The notes under the pieces: model-generated | Told to the model about the DNA's origin: nothing | The model's input: the letters and a program-made list of their open reading frames with translations, nothing else | Database searches by the model: none | Shown here: one piece after another, positions 33,919-43,376 of the stretch | How positions within the stretch are numbered: the stretch's first letter is position 1 | How the letters are laid out: each line of letters opens with the position of its first letter | Source of the DNA: Stemphylium vesicarium | Taxonomy: Eukaryota; Ascomycota; Dothideomycetes; Pleosporales; Pleosporaceae | Reading direction: 5' to 3' | DNA: 64,000 bases | NCBI GenBank assembly: GCA_004380135.1 | Contig: QXCR01000005.1 | Location: forward strand, 62,001-126,000 | Position numbers and translations under genes: made by a program

Positions 33919-35169
33919 TTAGCCGATGAAGCTACAGGTCGGAAGCTTGTAGTCTTTCAGCACCCAGTACTTCCTCCTCACGCCCTCCCATTCGCCCTTC
34001 TCGTCCAAGTCTGGCACGGGCACCGTCTCCCATTCCGTGTCAAAGCCCGCCTCGAAGAGATCAAACTCAACAATCTTGTTGTACACGTCATACACAATTT
34101 GACGATCCGCGCCCATGCCGTTGAAGAAACCAAATTTGCCGCCTTCACCGTCCGGACCACCAGCAGGATCTAGCAGTCCGATGACGAATTCAGTAAAGAA
34201 CTCGCGAAGCGCGCTGTACTCTTCGGCGAAGGTATCGAAGTAGATGGCGTCAAATAGCTCGCCTTTCTCAACTAGGCCAGGAACAATATCCTGCCAACGG
34301 CCCTCGTGTATCACGACTCCTGGCTTCTCATGCCACCCCTGCTCCTTCATACGCTTGACGACATCTGGGTGTGCTTCAATAATGTGGTGGGTCTTTGGCT
34401 TCTTCTCCTGGAAGATTCCATCAACGATACCCATACCATGGCCGACGTTGAGGACGCAAAGACCTTCCTTGGGAGCTAGCAGTTCTGCGGATTTTCGCAT
34501 CAAGGTTGTCTCCCACTCCATCATCACACCATTGCCCGAGTCGTCCAGTAATCGGTCGCGATTGAATGTGAGATTCGATGCGAGGTAGTTGGGGTTCTCT
34601 GTCGACTCGTCGCCTTGTGTGTCTTCCTGGATGACCTCTGTTGTCTCGGCTCCTGCTGATACTTCTGCCACTTGTTCGGCCTCTTCTTCCTCTTCCTCTT
34701 CCTCCTCGTCGGAGTCGTCATCTCCAAGAGGCTGATACTGCTCCAGCCGACTTAATAGCATTTCTGCGCGCACTCCGGCGTCGACACATAGCTCGTATAG
34801 TTCCTTCAAGCCCAACCTATGCGCTATGCATCCCGGTGTCTCGCCATTCGAATCCAGGTCATTCCATATTGCGCCGTTCTCGAAAAGAAACTTGATTGTC
34901 TTCACCGCGCTGTTCATTTCCTGTTGCTCTCCAGACTCGTTGGCTGCCTCGCCGTTCGTTTTGCCGTTGACTTGGTTCGTTTCATCGTCGTCGGGTTCGC
35001 ATGCAGCGATCGCGGCATGCAATGGTGTGAAGCCCGTCTCGGGATCTTGAACGTTGGCGGAGGAATTGCGCAGCAGATTGCGGAGCGAGGCGGTATCGTG
35101 ATTCGCGGCAGCAAGTAGTATGCTTTGCGTTTGGAGGTCTGTTTCGGTATCGAAGGCTGGGTCGTGCAT
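33919..35169 (-). CDS. RMT2: Protein arginine N-methyltransferase 2 (Rmt2)
   Basis: An intronless minus-strand frame of about 416 residues, taking the ATG of MHDPAFDTET. The longer frame to 35340 adds 57 residues that look like leader sequence. The N-terminal third carries ankyrin-like repeats (TGFTPLHAAIAACEPDD, IKFLFENGAIWNDLDSNGETP). An acidic run of Glu and Asp sits near residues 180-195. The C-terminal two thirds is an AdoMet-dependent methyltransferase: LCVLNVGHGMGIVDG (motif I), HHIIEAHPDVVKRMKEQGW, FDAIYFDTFAEEY, and GKFGFFNGMGADRQ. This is the Rmt2 layout, a fungal and plant enzyme that methylates the delta nitrogen of arginine, known in yeast for ribosomal protein L12. The terminal sequence KYWVLKDYKLPTCSFIG is also typical. 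Confidence 0.93.
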   Translation of the reverse strand: MHDPAFDTETDLQTQSILLAAANHDTASLRNLLRNSSANVQDPETGFTPLHAAIAACEPDDDETNQVNGKTNGEAANESGEQQEMNSAVKTIKFLFENGAIWNDLDSNGETPGCIAHRLGLKELYELCVDAGVRAEMLLSRLEQYQPLGDDDSDEEEEEEEEEAEQVAEVSAGAETTEVIQEDTQGDESTENPNYLASNLTFNRDRLLDDSGNGVMMEWETTLMRKSAELLAPKEGLCVLNVGHGMGIVDGIFQEKKPKTHHIIEAHPDVVKRMKEQGWHEKPGVVIHEGRWQDIVPGLVEKGELFDAIYFDTFAEEYSALREFFTEFVIGLLDPAGGPDGEGGKFGFFNGMGADRQIVYDVYNKIVEFDLFEAGFDTEWETVPVPDLDEKGEWEGVRRKYWVLKDYKLPTCSFIG

Positions 35170-35419
35170 TTTGAGTATTGTCGTATTGTAAATGTACTTC
35201 AAAGAGTGCGTAGAGGGGTTGCGACTGGTGAGGTCAGGAAATTTACTGAGATACGAGTCATGCAGGGTCCAGTTGGAGCCAGGGCGGATGTCAGGGACGA
35301 GAGGAAATAGCTCCACAGTAAAGTTTATACTTCTTCGCACTACCCAAGCAGAAACCCGACCCCTGGTTTTAGTTACCGAACACTATGGATGATAAAGTAT
35401 TTCAGCGAACCCTTCCAGC

Positions 35420-36236
35420 CTAGAGGTTATCGACAATGCTTGAATCCAGAAACTTCACCAATTCCTTCCTTGGTGTAGCCGTCCTGTTGCCTTGTCCCGC
35501 AAGATACTTGTCTTCCTCCTGTTTCGTTACGGCAGATGTGCAGTGTCTTCTCCAACGAACGGATACACTCAATAACGTCCTTCCTTTTTCTCTGATCTTC
35601 AAGAACTTCTGTCTCAGAATACAGCGAGTATACTTCCCTATACGTTGATGCGTTCTAGAAGACAATCGCGTCCTCGCCCAGAGTCCTCATACCTATCTCT
35701 GGAGTTACTTCCCAAAGACCGAATGCATCCACGTCACCATCGGCAAGCATTTGTGATAACGAAGTATTGTCACAAGGAGCTTTCATGCACCAAAACCCGC
35801 TCACAACTTCGTATTCGTCGTCCCGAACACCGACAATGCTCATCATGTTGTGTACAAATACGCTCGCGCTGCTGTCATTGAATGTCCCAATCCTCTTGCC
35901 CCGCAGGTCTTTTAGCTTCGCAATTCCCTTTCTTCTATCGGCGATCATACGGTGTGCGACTTGACAGATAACGTAAATGAGTAGAAGATTGCGATGATTG
36001 GCGTATTGCTTGAGCCCTGGCATTTCGGCGCCGGCGGAAAGGTCGATCGTTCCATCAGAGGCAAGATCCGATATGTCTCCGGATATGAGAGTTGCCGGCG
36101 TACTACCGTTGTAAAAGTTTTCGATGGCGTATGGTTGCAGTGGGCGTTCTATACAAAGGAGAGATGAGATAATGTTGAGACTGAGGAGAGGGTTGACACA
36201 AAGAAAGACGGTGGAGAGTAAAGCTAACACGCGCAT
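35420..36236 (-). pseudogene. Secreted substrate-binding-protein-like gene, broken
   Basis: Start ATG 36236 gives a signal-peptide-like N-terminus (MRVLALLSTVFLCVNPLLSL). The next 170 codons look like a periplasmic-binding-type fold of the NMT1/THI5 or taurine/nitrate SBP superfamily, which has members in fungi: ISDLASDGTIDLSAGAEMP, KDLRGKRIGTFNDSSA, GFWCMKAPCDNTSLSQML, DVDAFGLWEVTPEIGMR. The frame then meets TAG at 35655-35657, but the same frame continues as NASTYREVYSLYSETEVL and RKRKDVIECIRSLEKTL, clearly homologous sequence. Before the end the frame shifts, and the C-terminal piece EEDKYLAG ... ELVKFLDSSIVDNL is read in another frame ending near 35420. I infer a CAG to TAG change plus a deletion or frameshift. 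A translated 193-residue N-terminal fragment is still possible. Confidence 0.7.
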
Positions 36237-36815
36237 GGCTTTTGTGTGTGAATAGGCTCAGTCAACACCAATGCCTTTGCTCTGTCTTTTTGTACCTTGA
36301 CGATAACCGGGTAAATATTTAGATACGTCACTTCAGTATAGTTGTATTTGCGCATGCATGCGCTCACTTAGCACTTTGCCCATTGGTCCTGAATGTTTCC
36401 CAAATCTAGCAACATTATTTACAGCGGTTTGGGAGCCAACAAACGCCGATCGCTTGCAGAACTGGATGCCGCGCACCCACGGCCTCGGGATGCTCAGTTT
36501 GGGCTCTAGGTATCATGCGAGACTGCCACGTACCGGTCTTGGCTTGCCAGAGCAAGCTAATTAAGAGTATACGCTGTCGGAAATGTGAATACGACAAGAA
36601 GAATTTAAGATGCGAAGAGAACGGAGATTAGCAAGAGTTCAAATAGTCTGTAGAGGTAGTCATTGTAGAATTCTGATATGACTTCAGCCGGCCCTCAGCG
36701 CCTTTACGCCAGATAATGATTTAAAAAAAAATACATCAAGCCTTGTTGAATATTCAATCACAATGACAGAAAGCACCAAATCGAATCGACTCTCGGAGAG
36801 CTCAGGAAACAAGTC
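36237..36815. other. Intergenic, 0.58 kb
   Basis: Lies between the broken substrate-binding-like gene and the 3' end of the dienelactone hydrolase gene. Nothing was recognised. Confidence 0.5.
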
Positions 36816-38030
36816 CTAATGCGATTGTATCCAGCCCAACATCTGACCGAAAGCTTGGGCTTGTGACTGTTTGATTTTGGAGTCTTCATAATCTCCAAAG
36901 ACGGCAAAGCCATGAGGCACTCCATCAAAGACGTGTATATCATGCTCGACTTTTTTTGCCTCCATAGCTCTTCGACCAGGTGTTAGGGCTTCCTCTTCGG
37001 AGAACATCGGGTCATCCTTTACAGCGGCAATGTAGACAGGAGACTTGACGGCTTCGAGATCTTCCTTGTACGTCATGGTTGGATGAGCGACAGCGCCCGC
37101 CCTGAGTACTGGCTCTTTCTTTGTAGTGCCTTGCTCTACATCCTTTGGCGCTTCCTGGCCCCAGGCAACAGTATCAGGCAATTCAGATGCCAACAGAAGG
37201 ATGTACTTGGCGCCAAAGCAGTATCCCACGCCATAGATACCCCCGCCATTCGCAACCGCATCGGCGTATTCCTCTTTGGCGCTCTCGACGACCTTGTGCA
37301 GTAGTGGAAGAACCTTCTCGGGGGTGTGACGGGCGAGCCACATATCGATCATGAATGCTTTGATGCTTTCTGCTGTCTTTAGCTTGACGGATTCGAGCCA
37401 AGATGCGTCCTGCGGGATCTCGGCCATGTTGACGCTGTTCGGCGCTGGGTCGTTGTCGAACTGGTCGGGCATTACGACTAGGTAGCCTTCCGAAGCATAC
37501 TTGTCAGCCTGCAGCTGATTGTTCGTAGACTTGACGCCGGTGCCGCCAGTGAGCATAAGCAGCAGTTTGGAGGGCGAGTGTGGGTAGTCGGCGGGTTTTG
37601 CAACGTAGCAATCGACACCGCCCAGCTTCGTCAAGTCGCCGGTGGGTTTCTCGCCAGACGGCGTTGGTCGGTCTGTCGTGCAGTGTTCCTGATCAATTAG
37701 TATGCACACTCTGAGTAGATAATGATCCATGTGGCTCCAACATGGAAGAAGGCTATGTTGTTTAGTGGAATGCTGCACATGTCAAGCAAGTCCACGAGAC
37801 GTGCAGCATTCCACCAACCAACATAGCTTTCGTCCATGCTGGAGCCACACAAACCGACTTACACCCATGCTTGGTCCCTCTTGCGCTCTCGTGTCTCCAG
37901 GAAAGACGCTTTCCTCGGCCGGCTCCTGGGGGTTGGCTTGGTCCTGGGCCTGGGCCTGGGGCTTCTGCTCTTGGGAGTCTTCCTGCGCATCGCTCTCTGG
38001 CGCGCGGGTAGCTACTTCGTTGTCGGCCAT
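36816..38030 (-). CDS. Dienelactone hydrolase family protein
   Basis: Two exons on the minus strand, 38030-37863 and 37688-36816, give about 346 residues. Exon 1 encodes an acidic, Gln/Ala/Glu-rich leader (MADNEVATRAPESDAQEDS then QAQAQDQANPQEP) with no clear targeting motif. Exon 2 is the alpha/beta-hydrolase: LLLMLTGGTGVKSTNNQLQA, YLVVMPDQFDND, the nucleophile elbow IYGVGYCFGAKY with the catalytic Cys, then SPVYIAAVKDDPMF (Asp) and VFDGVPHGFAVFGDY (His). These three motifs make up the Cys-Asp-His triad of the family. Such enzymes hydrolyse dienelactone or related cyclic esters in aromatic breakdown; fungal members are poorly characterised. The intron is 174 nt, unusually long here, and is largely an inverted repeat. 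The gene is divergent from RFA1 with starts only about 250 bp apart. Confidence 0.9.
37730..37849. repeat. Hairpin-forming inverted repeat inside an intron
   Basis: The left arm (37730-37778) and right arm (37801-37849) are 49 bp each and complementary at 44 positions, with a 22-nt loop. Both arms lie wholly within the 174-nt intron (37689-37862) of the dienelactone hydrolase gene. This resembles a miniature inverted-repeat element or an introner-like intron with a strong secondary structure. Confidence 0.85.
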
Positions 38031-38126
38031 GGTTTCCTTAGGTTGTGAATGTGTGAATGGAAAGCTGGCGTGGACGAGCTGCAGGTACCTACTCGGGGAA
38101 GGGTCCAGGTCCCAAAGCCAATTACG

Positions 38127-38170
38127 TAGCCCCGCCCTGCCGCACCATGTATCCGGCTAGGGCGGGGCTA
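38127..38170. promoter_or_regulatory. 12-bp perfect inverted repeat in a bidirectional promoter
   Basis: TAGCCCCGCCCT at 38127-38138 and its exact reverse complement at 38159-38170, separated by 20 nt. It is positioned between the dienelactone hydrolase start (38030, -) and RFA1 start (38277, +). The GC-rich arms could bind zinc-finger regulators or form a cruciform; function is not shown. Confidence 0.55.
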
Positions 38171-38187
38171 AATAGTCACATGACCAG

Positions 38188-38193
38188 ACGCGT
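38188..38193 (+). promoter_or_regulatory. Candidate MCB element (ACGCGT)
   Basis: An ACGCGT hexamer about 85 nt upstream of the RFA1 start, followed by GACGCG at 38195-38200. In yeasts the MBF complex binds ACGCGT to drive replication genes, including RFA1, at G1/S. The hexamer is common by chance, so support rests on its position and target gene. Confidence 0.45.
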
Positions 38194-38276
38194 CGACGCG
38201 CTTTCTAAACTTCGCTATACCGCCACCAGTACACGCCATCTCCACACCATTACAGCCCTTCCACACCACAGTCAAA

Positions 38277-40314
38277 ATGGCAGAGGGAGCAATCACGCAA
38301 GGTGCTATCCAGTAGGTTTTTGCGCAAAGTATACTTCTCTCAGCTCTAACACCATACAGGAGCATCTTTCAGCCGAGCGGCTGCTTCGTAGAGCACCCGG
38401 TCTTGCAATGCGTTCAGATCAAGACTATGGAGCCCAAAGCGGGCGAGGCGAACCCAGTGCAGCGCTTTCGCGTTGTTTTGAGTGACATCCGCAACTTTAT
38501 TCAGACTATGATCGCGACCAGTACGTCGGATGCGAGATGGCACAAAGACAATCATGTAGCTAATGGCTTGTAGCTGCCAACGACATCGTCACTTCCGGTC
38601 AGCTCAAGAAGGGTTCAATAGTCCGACTCCTGAAATACAACCCCCAACGCGTCAAGGACAAGAAGTACGTACAGTCAAGCGTGCATCCACGACCGACCGT
38701 GCTAACACGTGGCCAGCATCCTGATCATCATGGAACTAGAAGTTCTCTCGCAGTACGGCGAACTTGACAAGATCGGGCAGCCTGAGGCTTTAGACACCAA
38801 AGTCGCCGACGCACAACCTGCCGCTATATCAGGCAACAACTTCTACGGTTCGAAGCCTGCGCAAGCCCCTCAACCCCAGCGGTCGCTCCCTACCCATCAG
38901 AGCAATCCTGGCACTTCGTCACACCCCAACCTCTACCCCATCGAAGGGCTCTCGCCATACGCACACAAATGGACCATTCGTGCACGATGCACTGCCAAGA
39001 GCGACATGAAGGAATGGCACAATCAGAAGGGAGCAGGTAAATTGTTCAGTGTGAACTTGCTAGACGACACTGGCGAGATACGAGCGACAGCTTTTACCGA
39101 AGTCGCTGACAAGCTGTACCCCATTTTCGAGGTGGGCGTCGTATACTATATCTCCGCGCCCTGCAGAGTTACCATCGCGAAGAAGCAGTTCTCAAACTTG
39201 CCCAACGACTACGAGCTACAATTCGAGCGCGATACTGAGGTCGAGAAAGCGGAAGACCAGGAGAACAAGCCACAGATACGGTTCAACTTCACCAAGATTG
39301 GTGACCTCAACTCGGTCGAGAAGGATACAACAATCGACACTGTTGGTGTATTGAAGGAAGTCGGTGAAGTTACTACGATAACCTCAAAGAACACCAACAA
39401 GGATTTCAGCAAGCGTGAGCTCACCTTGGCTGATGACAGTCAGACGTCGGTGCGACTCACCATCTGGGGCAAGACTGCAGAAAGCTTCGAGGCACCGCTG
39501 GAGTCAGTCATCGCATTCAAGGGTGTCAAGGTCTCTGATTTCGGTGGCCGAAGTTTGAGTCTTCTGAGCTCCGGCTCAATGATGGTGGATCCGGACATTG
39601 AAGAAGCTCACAAGCTGCGAGGATGGTTCAACGCTGTTGGACAGAACGCCACCTTCTCCACCCATCAGAACATGGCGTCTGCTGGTGGCGGTTCCAAGAA
39701 TGACGCAAAACCAATTGCGTCCATCATCGAGGAGGAAAGCTACCTACAAGACACTCCCACGTACATGAGTCTCCGAGCCTCCGTCCTGTACGTCAAAAAC
39801 ACGACTGTTTCATACCCGGCATGCTCGAATCCCGGCTGCAACAAGAAGGTCATTGAGGAGAACCCCGGCACTTGGTGGTGCGAGAAGTGTCAGGCTAGCT
39901 TCCCTGAACCCAACCATCGTTACGTGCTCAGCGTCAACGTTGGTGACCATACTGGCACATTATGGCTCAGTTGCTTCGACGAGGCGGGACAACAGATCGT
40001 CGGCATGACTGCAAACGAAGCCATGAAGATTAAGAGCGACGATGACGAGAATGGCACAACAAACTTTATGAATGTCATGCAGGAAGCTACCTGCAAGACA
40101 TTCAATTTCCGAGTACGGGCGAAGATGGAGACATACCAAGACCAACCCAAGTAAGTTGCAACCGAGATTCACATTGATGCAACGGCTAACAAGATCCAGG
40201 CCTCGATACCAGGTCATGAATCTCTACCCGCTTAATTACGCCCAGGAAGCCAATAAGCTTGCTGAGCTTATCAAGCAGTACAACATCAACGAGGACAGCT
40301 TGTTCGTCAACTAA
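38277..40314 (+). CDS. RFA1: Replication protein A large subunit (RPA70/Rfa1)
   Basis: Five exons: 38277-38311, 38360-38520, 38574-38664, 38717-40150 and 40200-40314, about 611 residues, the normal size. The start MAEGAITQGAIQ and the segment HPVLQCVQIKTMEPKAGEA form the N-terminal OB fold that binds partner proteins. A Gln/Pro/Ser linker follows near residues 130-180. The two central DNA-binding OB folds include WTIRARCTAKSDMKEWHNQ and RFNFTKIGDLNSVEKDTTID. The C-terminal OB fold holds the zinc ribbon CSNPGCNKK ... CEKC starting near Cys 465. RPA coats single-stranded DNA in replication, repair and recombination as a heterotrimer. The four introns are short, and three crowd the first 100 codons. 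Confidence 0.96.
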
Positions 40315-40782
40315 ATGCAGTTGGAGGCGCACGTACGTCTTCTGGTGATGTTTTTCAGAACGGCCTGTAATGGCGACTTGGGTCGTCTGCAAGGAACTCT
40401 TGTAGACAGCTGTGCGACGAAATAAAGCTGTATTCTAGGTGACAATGTACGCATGGAGACGCCTCAGCAAGGCTCTTAATATGAATACAAGGTGCACATT
40501 TCAGCTGCTTATCCCCATTGCCTACATTGACCGACATCATGCACCCCACCATAGCTACTAGCTGCATGAGTCGTGAACCTGCCCCTCTAAAAACGTCATT
40601 ACCAATCATTCGTAGCTACCGGAATGCTCTCGGAAAACGATGCTGTCACCTCTTGCTTTGATTTTCTGACTTGCTGACGTTTCGGAAATTCAATTCACGT
40701 CCTATAAATTGTTCCCGTGTTCCTCGTTTGATTGACATTCTCACCACTTTTCTGCATCCAAGACCGTGAAGTATCACACAAG
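40315..40782. other. Intergenic, RFA1 to oxidoreductase
   Basis: Holds the RFA1 3' end and the oxidoreductase promoter. A TATAAA is present at 40703-40708. Nothing else recognised. Confidence 0.55.
40703..40708 (+). promoter_or_regulatory. TATA box candidate
   Basis: TATAAA about 75 nt upstream of the ATG at 40783 of the quinone oxidoreductase gene. Confidence 0.5.
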
Positions 40783-41898
40783 ATGAGCGACACAATGCGC
40801 GCAGTAGGTGGGTAACTAAGCTCTCTCAAACCACGGATGTGCTGACAGATTCAAGACATCAAGAATGGCAAAGGTCCGCTCGAGGACCTGCACATCGCCG
40901 ACGTTCCCAAGCCGAAGCTCGATAAGTCGCAAGCGCTCGTCAAGATCAAGGCGTTTGGTCTGAACCGCATGGACCTGCTACAACGTGAGGGGCAATACCC
41001 TGTACCCCCTGGCGCATCCAAGATTCTTGGAGTCGAGTTCTCAGGTACCATCGCAGAGCTGAGCGGAGAGGGAGGTGGCAAAGAAGGCTTCAAGGAAGGA
41101 GACGAAGTCTTTGGTTTAGCATATGGAGGCGCATACGCAGAGTACATCGCTGTCTCAACGCACATGCTAGTCAGGAAACCAAAGGAGTTGACTTGGGAGC
41201 AATGCGCCGGTATTCCTGAGGTGAGTGCATACCTTGTGTGAGCAGACAGACAACTAATAACCGCGCTATAGACATGGATTACAGCCACTCAAGCCATGTA
41301 CCTGGTCGGCCAGTTCAGCGCTGGAAAGACCATTCTCTGGCACGCCGCCGCCTCGTCCGTCTCGATTGCCGGTATCCAACTCTCTATAGCCGATCGCGCC
41401 TCCGCCGTCTACGCTACCGCCCGTCAAGACCCCAAGTGCGACTTCGCGGTCAAGGAGCTCGGTGCCACAGCTGCCTTCAATACCACATCTCAGAACTGGG
41501 TGGAGGAAGTCATGAAGGCGACCGACAACAAGGGTGTGGACATCATTGTAGACTTCATCGGCGCATCGTACTTCCAGCAGAACCTCGAGGCTGTGGCCAA
41601 GGACGGCGTCATTGTGAACCTGGGTTTCATGGGCGGCACAAAGGTACCTGAGGGCACTGATATTAGCGCCTTCATCAGGAAGAGGTGTACCTTTGTGGGT
41701 AGCAGTCTGAGGAGTCGTGACGAGGATTACCAGGGCAAGCTCAGAGATCAGCTTGTGGAGCATGCGCTTCCCAAGATGAAGGATGGCAGCTTCAAGCTCT
41801 TTATAGAGAAGGTATTGCCATGGGAGCAGGTCCAGGATGCGCAGAGATTGTTGGAGGAGAACAAGACGAAGGGTAAGGTTATTTGCACCATCGATTAG
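40783..41898 (+). CDS. Zinc-independent quinone oxidoreductase (MDR family)
   Basis: Exons 40783-40803, 40849-41220 and 41272-41898 give about 339 residues. Exon 1 is only seven codons (MSDTMRA) and joins IQDIKNGKGPLEDL. The protein follows the medium-chain dehydrogenase/reductase fold: the GroES-like part with LNRMDLLQREGQYPVPPGAS and ILGVEFSGTIAEL, then the NADPH-binding Rossmann part with AASSVSIAGIQLSIA and GVDIIVDFIGASYF. It resembles human TP53I3 (PIG3) and zeta-crystallin. There are no structural-zinc cysteines. Probable role: NADPH-dependent reduction of quinones, giving oxidative-stress protection. Residues that define substrate choice cannot be judged from sequence alone. Confidence 0.9.
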
Positions 41899-42086
41899 GA
41901 TCTGAAGCGCACAGCAGAATGACTCTCTTCAACTTTATTAAATAATTACCTTCAACATACCCTTTCCTTTGCACTATCTGCTTTCTTGTTAAAATATAAG
42001 TGCTCCTCCCAGCTTTGTGAACAGGAGCAAAAACATGTCCCGAAGACTTCTTCTACCCTTCTCGCGATTAAGGACGGTAGAACAGC

Positions 42087-42092
42087 AAAAAA
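42087..42092 (-). terminator. RNA polymerase III terminator
   Basis: Six A on the plus strand, so TTTTTT in the transcript, two nucleotides beyond the 3' end of tRNA-Ser(AGA). It is the only oligo-T found around the tRNA pair, with none between the two genes. Confidence 0.75.
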
Positions 42093-42094
42093 GA

Positions 42095-42175
42095 CGACGT
42101 TGGCCAGATTCGAACTGACGCTCCCGAAGGAACAAGATTTCTAGTCTTGCGCGATAACCACTCCGCCACAACGCC
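42095..42175 (-). tRNA. tRNA-Ser (anticodon AGA)
   Basis: 81 nt on the minus strand. The acceptor stem GGCGTTG pairs with CAACGTC with one wobble. The anticodon stem CAAGA/TCTTG closes the loop CTAGAAA, with anticodon AGA at 42142-42140. A long variable arm with a TTCG loop is typical of serine tRNAs. The T loop GTTCGAATC gives box B, and TGGCGGAGTGG is box A. No intron. Confidence 0.93.
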
Positions 42176-42181
42176 TGAGAC

Positions 42182-42284
42182 CGACACCTGTGTGATTCGA
42201 ACACACGCTCCCGAAGGAACTGGCTAACTTCCCTCAGTACAGAGGACTAGCAGGCCAGCGCGTTAACCACTCCGCCAAAGTGCC
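42182..42284 (-). tRNA. tRNA-Ser (anticodon GCT) with intron
   Basis: 103 nt on the minus strand, 81 nt after removing a 22-nt intron (42247-42226) placed one base after the anticodon, the normal position for nuclear tRNA introns. The acceptor stem GGCACTT pairs with AGGTGTC with two wobbles. The anticodon stem is CTGGC/GCCAG with anticodon GCT. The long variable arm is nearly the same as in the neighbouring serine tRNA. It lies just upstream in transcription, with 6 nt between the two genes. Confidence 0.92.
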
Positions 42285-42924
42285 CGCGATTGCTGTCAAT
42301 TGATGGAACAAAGATGAATTTGATCATACATATTGATAAAAAACCACCCTAAGGTGTAAGTAGGAAAATAAGTGGGAATGTTCAAAAGTCGGAACAAAAA
42401 CGTGGAATATGGTTGTGGAGCTTGGAGACGAGCTTTGACGAGTACTGGATTGGTAAGTGCGGGGCCAACTTCAACCTTTCGGTCTTCAGTAGCGTCCTAC
42501 CCCATCTCCTCAACAGCACCTTTGGAAGCTTTTGAACGTTCGCTGCATTGTACATACTCATCCACTATCCCGTAGCGAAGCACGATAGGCTCTATGTACT
42601 TTCGGGAATCACCAACCTACACTGTTCATGTAATGAGACGTCGCGATGCCTATGCATCCGCATCCATTGGCAACATTTTCCGTGCGTGATGAGATCATGA
42701 CACTATTTTTCACCATGCTTCAAAAAGGGTGTTACAGACAACAAGATGAGGATGGAATACCTCATAGCCTTTCATGTATCTATTCCTTCTCTCAAAGATT
42801 ACCGAAGCAATGGAGAAGACAGATAAGTTGGAGATATCGTCTGAAGTAGAATACCTCTCGTGGACCGTCGAGGTTGGGTCCACCGTCGGATAAGTGCCGA
42901 TAAGCATTATGCTTGAATCGAGAC
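42285..42924. other. Intergenic, 0.64 kb
   Basis: No supported gene lies between the tRNA pair and the weak ORFs above 42.9 kb. Confidence 0.5.
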
Positions 42925-43373
42925 TTACACATGGCTTAACGTGACCGGCTTTGTGTTGCCGAAGCCATGACGGAGGGTTTGCGATAACAGGTTCTCTGTT
43001 AACTGCATTGTCTCACTACTGGTCTGTTGCCTCGTCAATCTTTGAAATGCTGTTGGTGACCTCTCGCGCGTTGGCATAGTGTAGGCGTGGAATTTTGACT
43101 TCGCGAAACCCTTCAGGAACTTGCTGATGTCAGGGTCGTTCGGTGAGAGGCGGGGGACGATGCGTTCAATATCGTGGATAACCTCTTCTCTGGCAACATT
43201 AGGGTTAAGCAGTCGGTGATCTGGGGGAGACTGCATCCCCCACGCAGGTGGTAAGCGTTGAGCTGGCCCTCTTCGCCCTCGTCATCCTCTTGATGCTCTT
43301 GATGCTCTTGGTCCTGTTTGCCCTTTCCCTTATTGTCTGCTATCTCCTCTGCGTCACTCGCCTTGGACATCAT
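42925..43373 (-). CDS. Possible hypothetical protein in two overlapping frames
   Basis: On the minus strand a hydrophilic frame starts near 43373 (MSKASDAEEIADNKGKGKQD, then many Glu, Gln and Asp) and runs to 43113. A second frame, 43236-42925, begins MQSPPDHRLLNPNVAREEVI and continues with a plausible helical stretch (HDIERIVPRLSPNDPDISKF). The two overlap around 43200-43240, and no adequate GT-AG intron joins them. Either there is a frameshift, or only one is real, or neither is. No domain is recognised. Confidence 0.3.
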
Positions 43374-43376
43374 GAC

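Noticed and set aside
34519..34727. Charged frame opposite the RMT2 acidic run
   Set aside because: A shadow of the Glu/Asp-rich stretch of RMT2 read in another frame.
35170..35340. N-terminal extension of RMT2 by 57 residues
   Set aside because: The extra residues lack family resemblance, and the ankyrin-like part begins shortly after the ATG at 35169.
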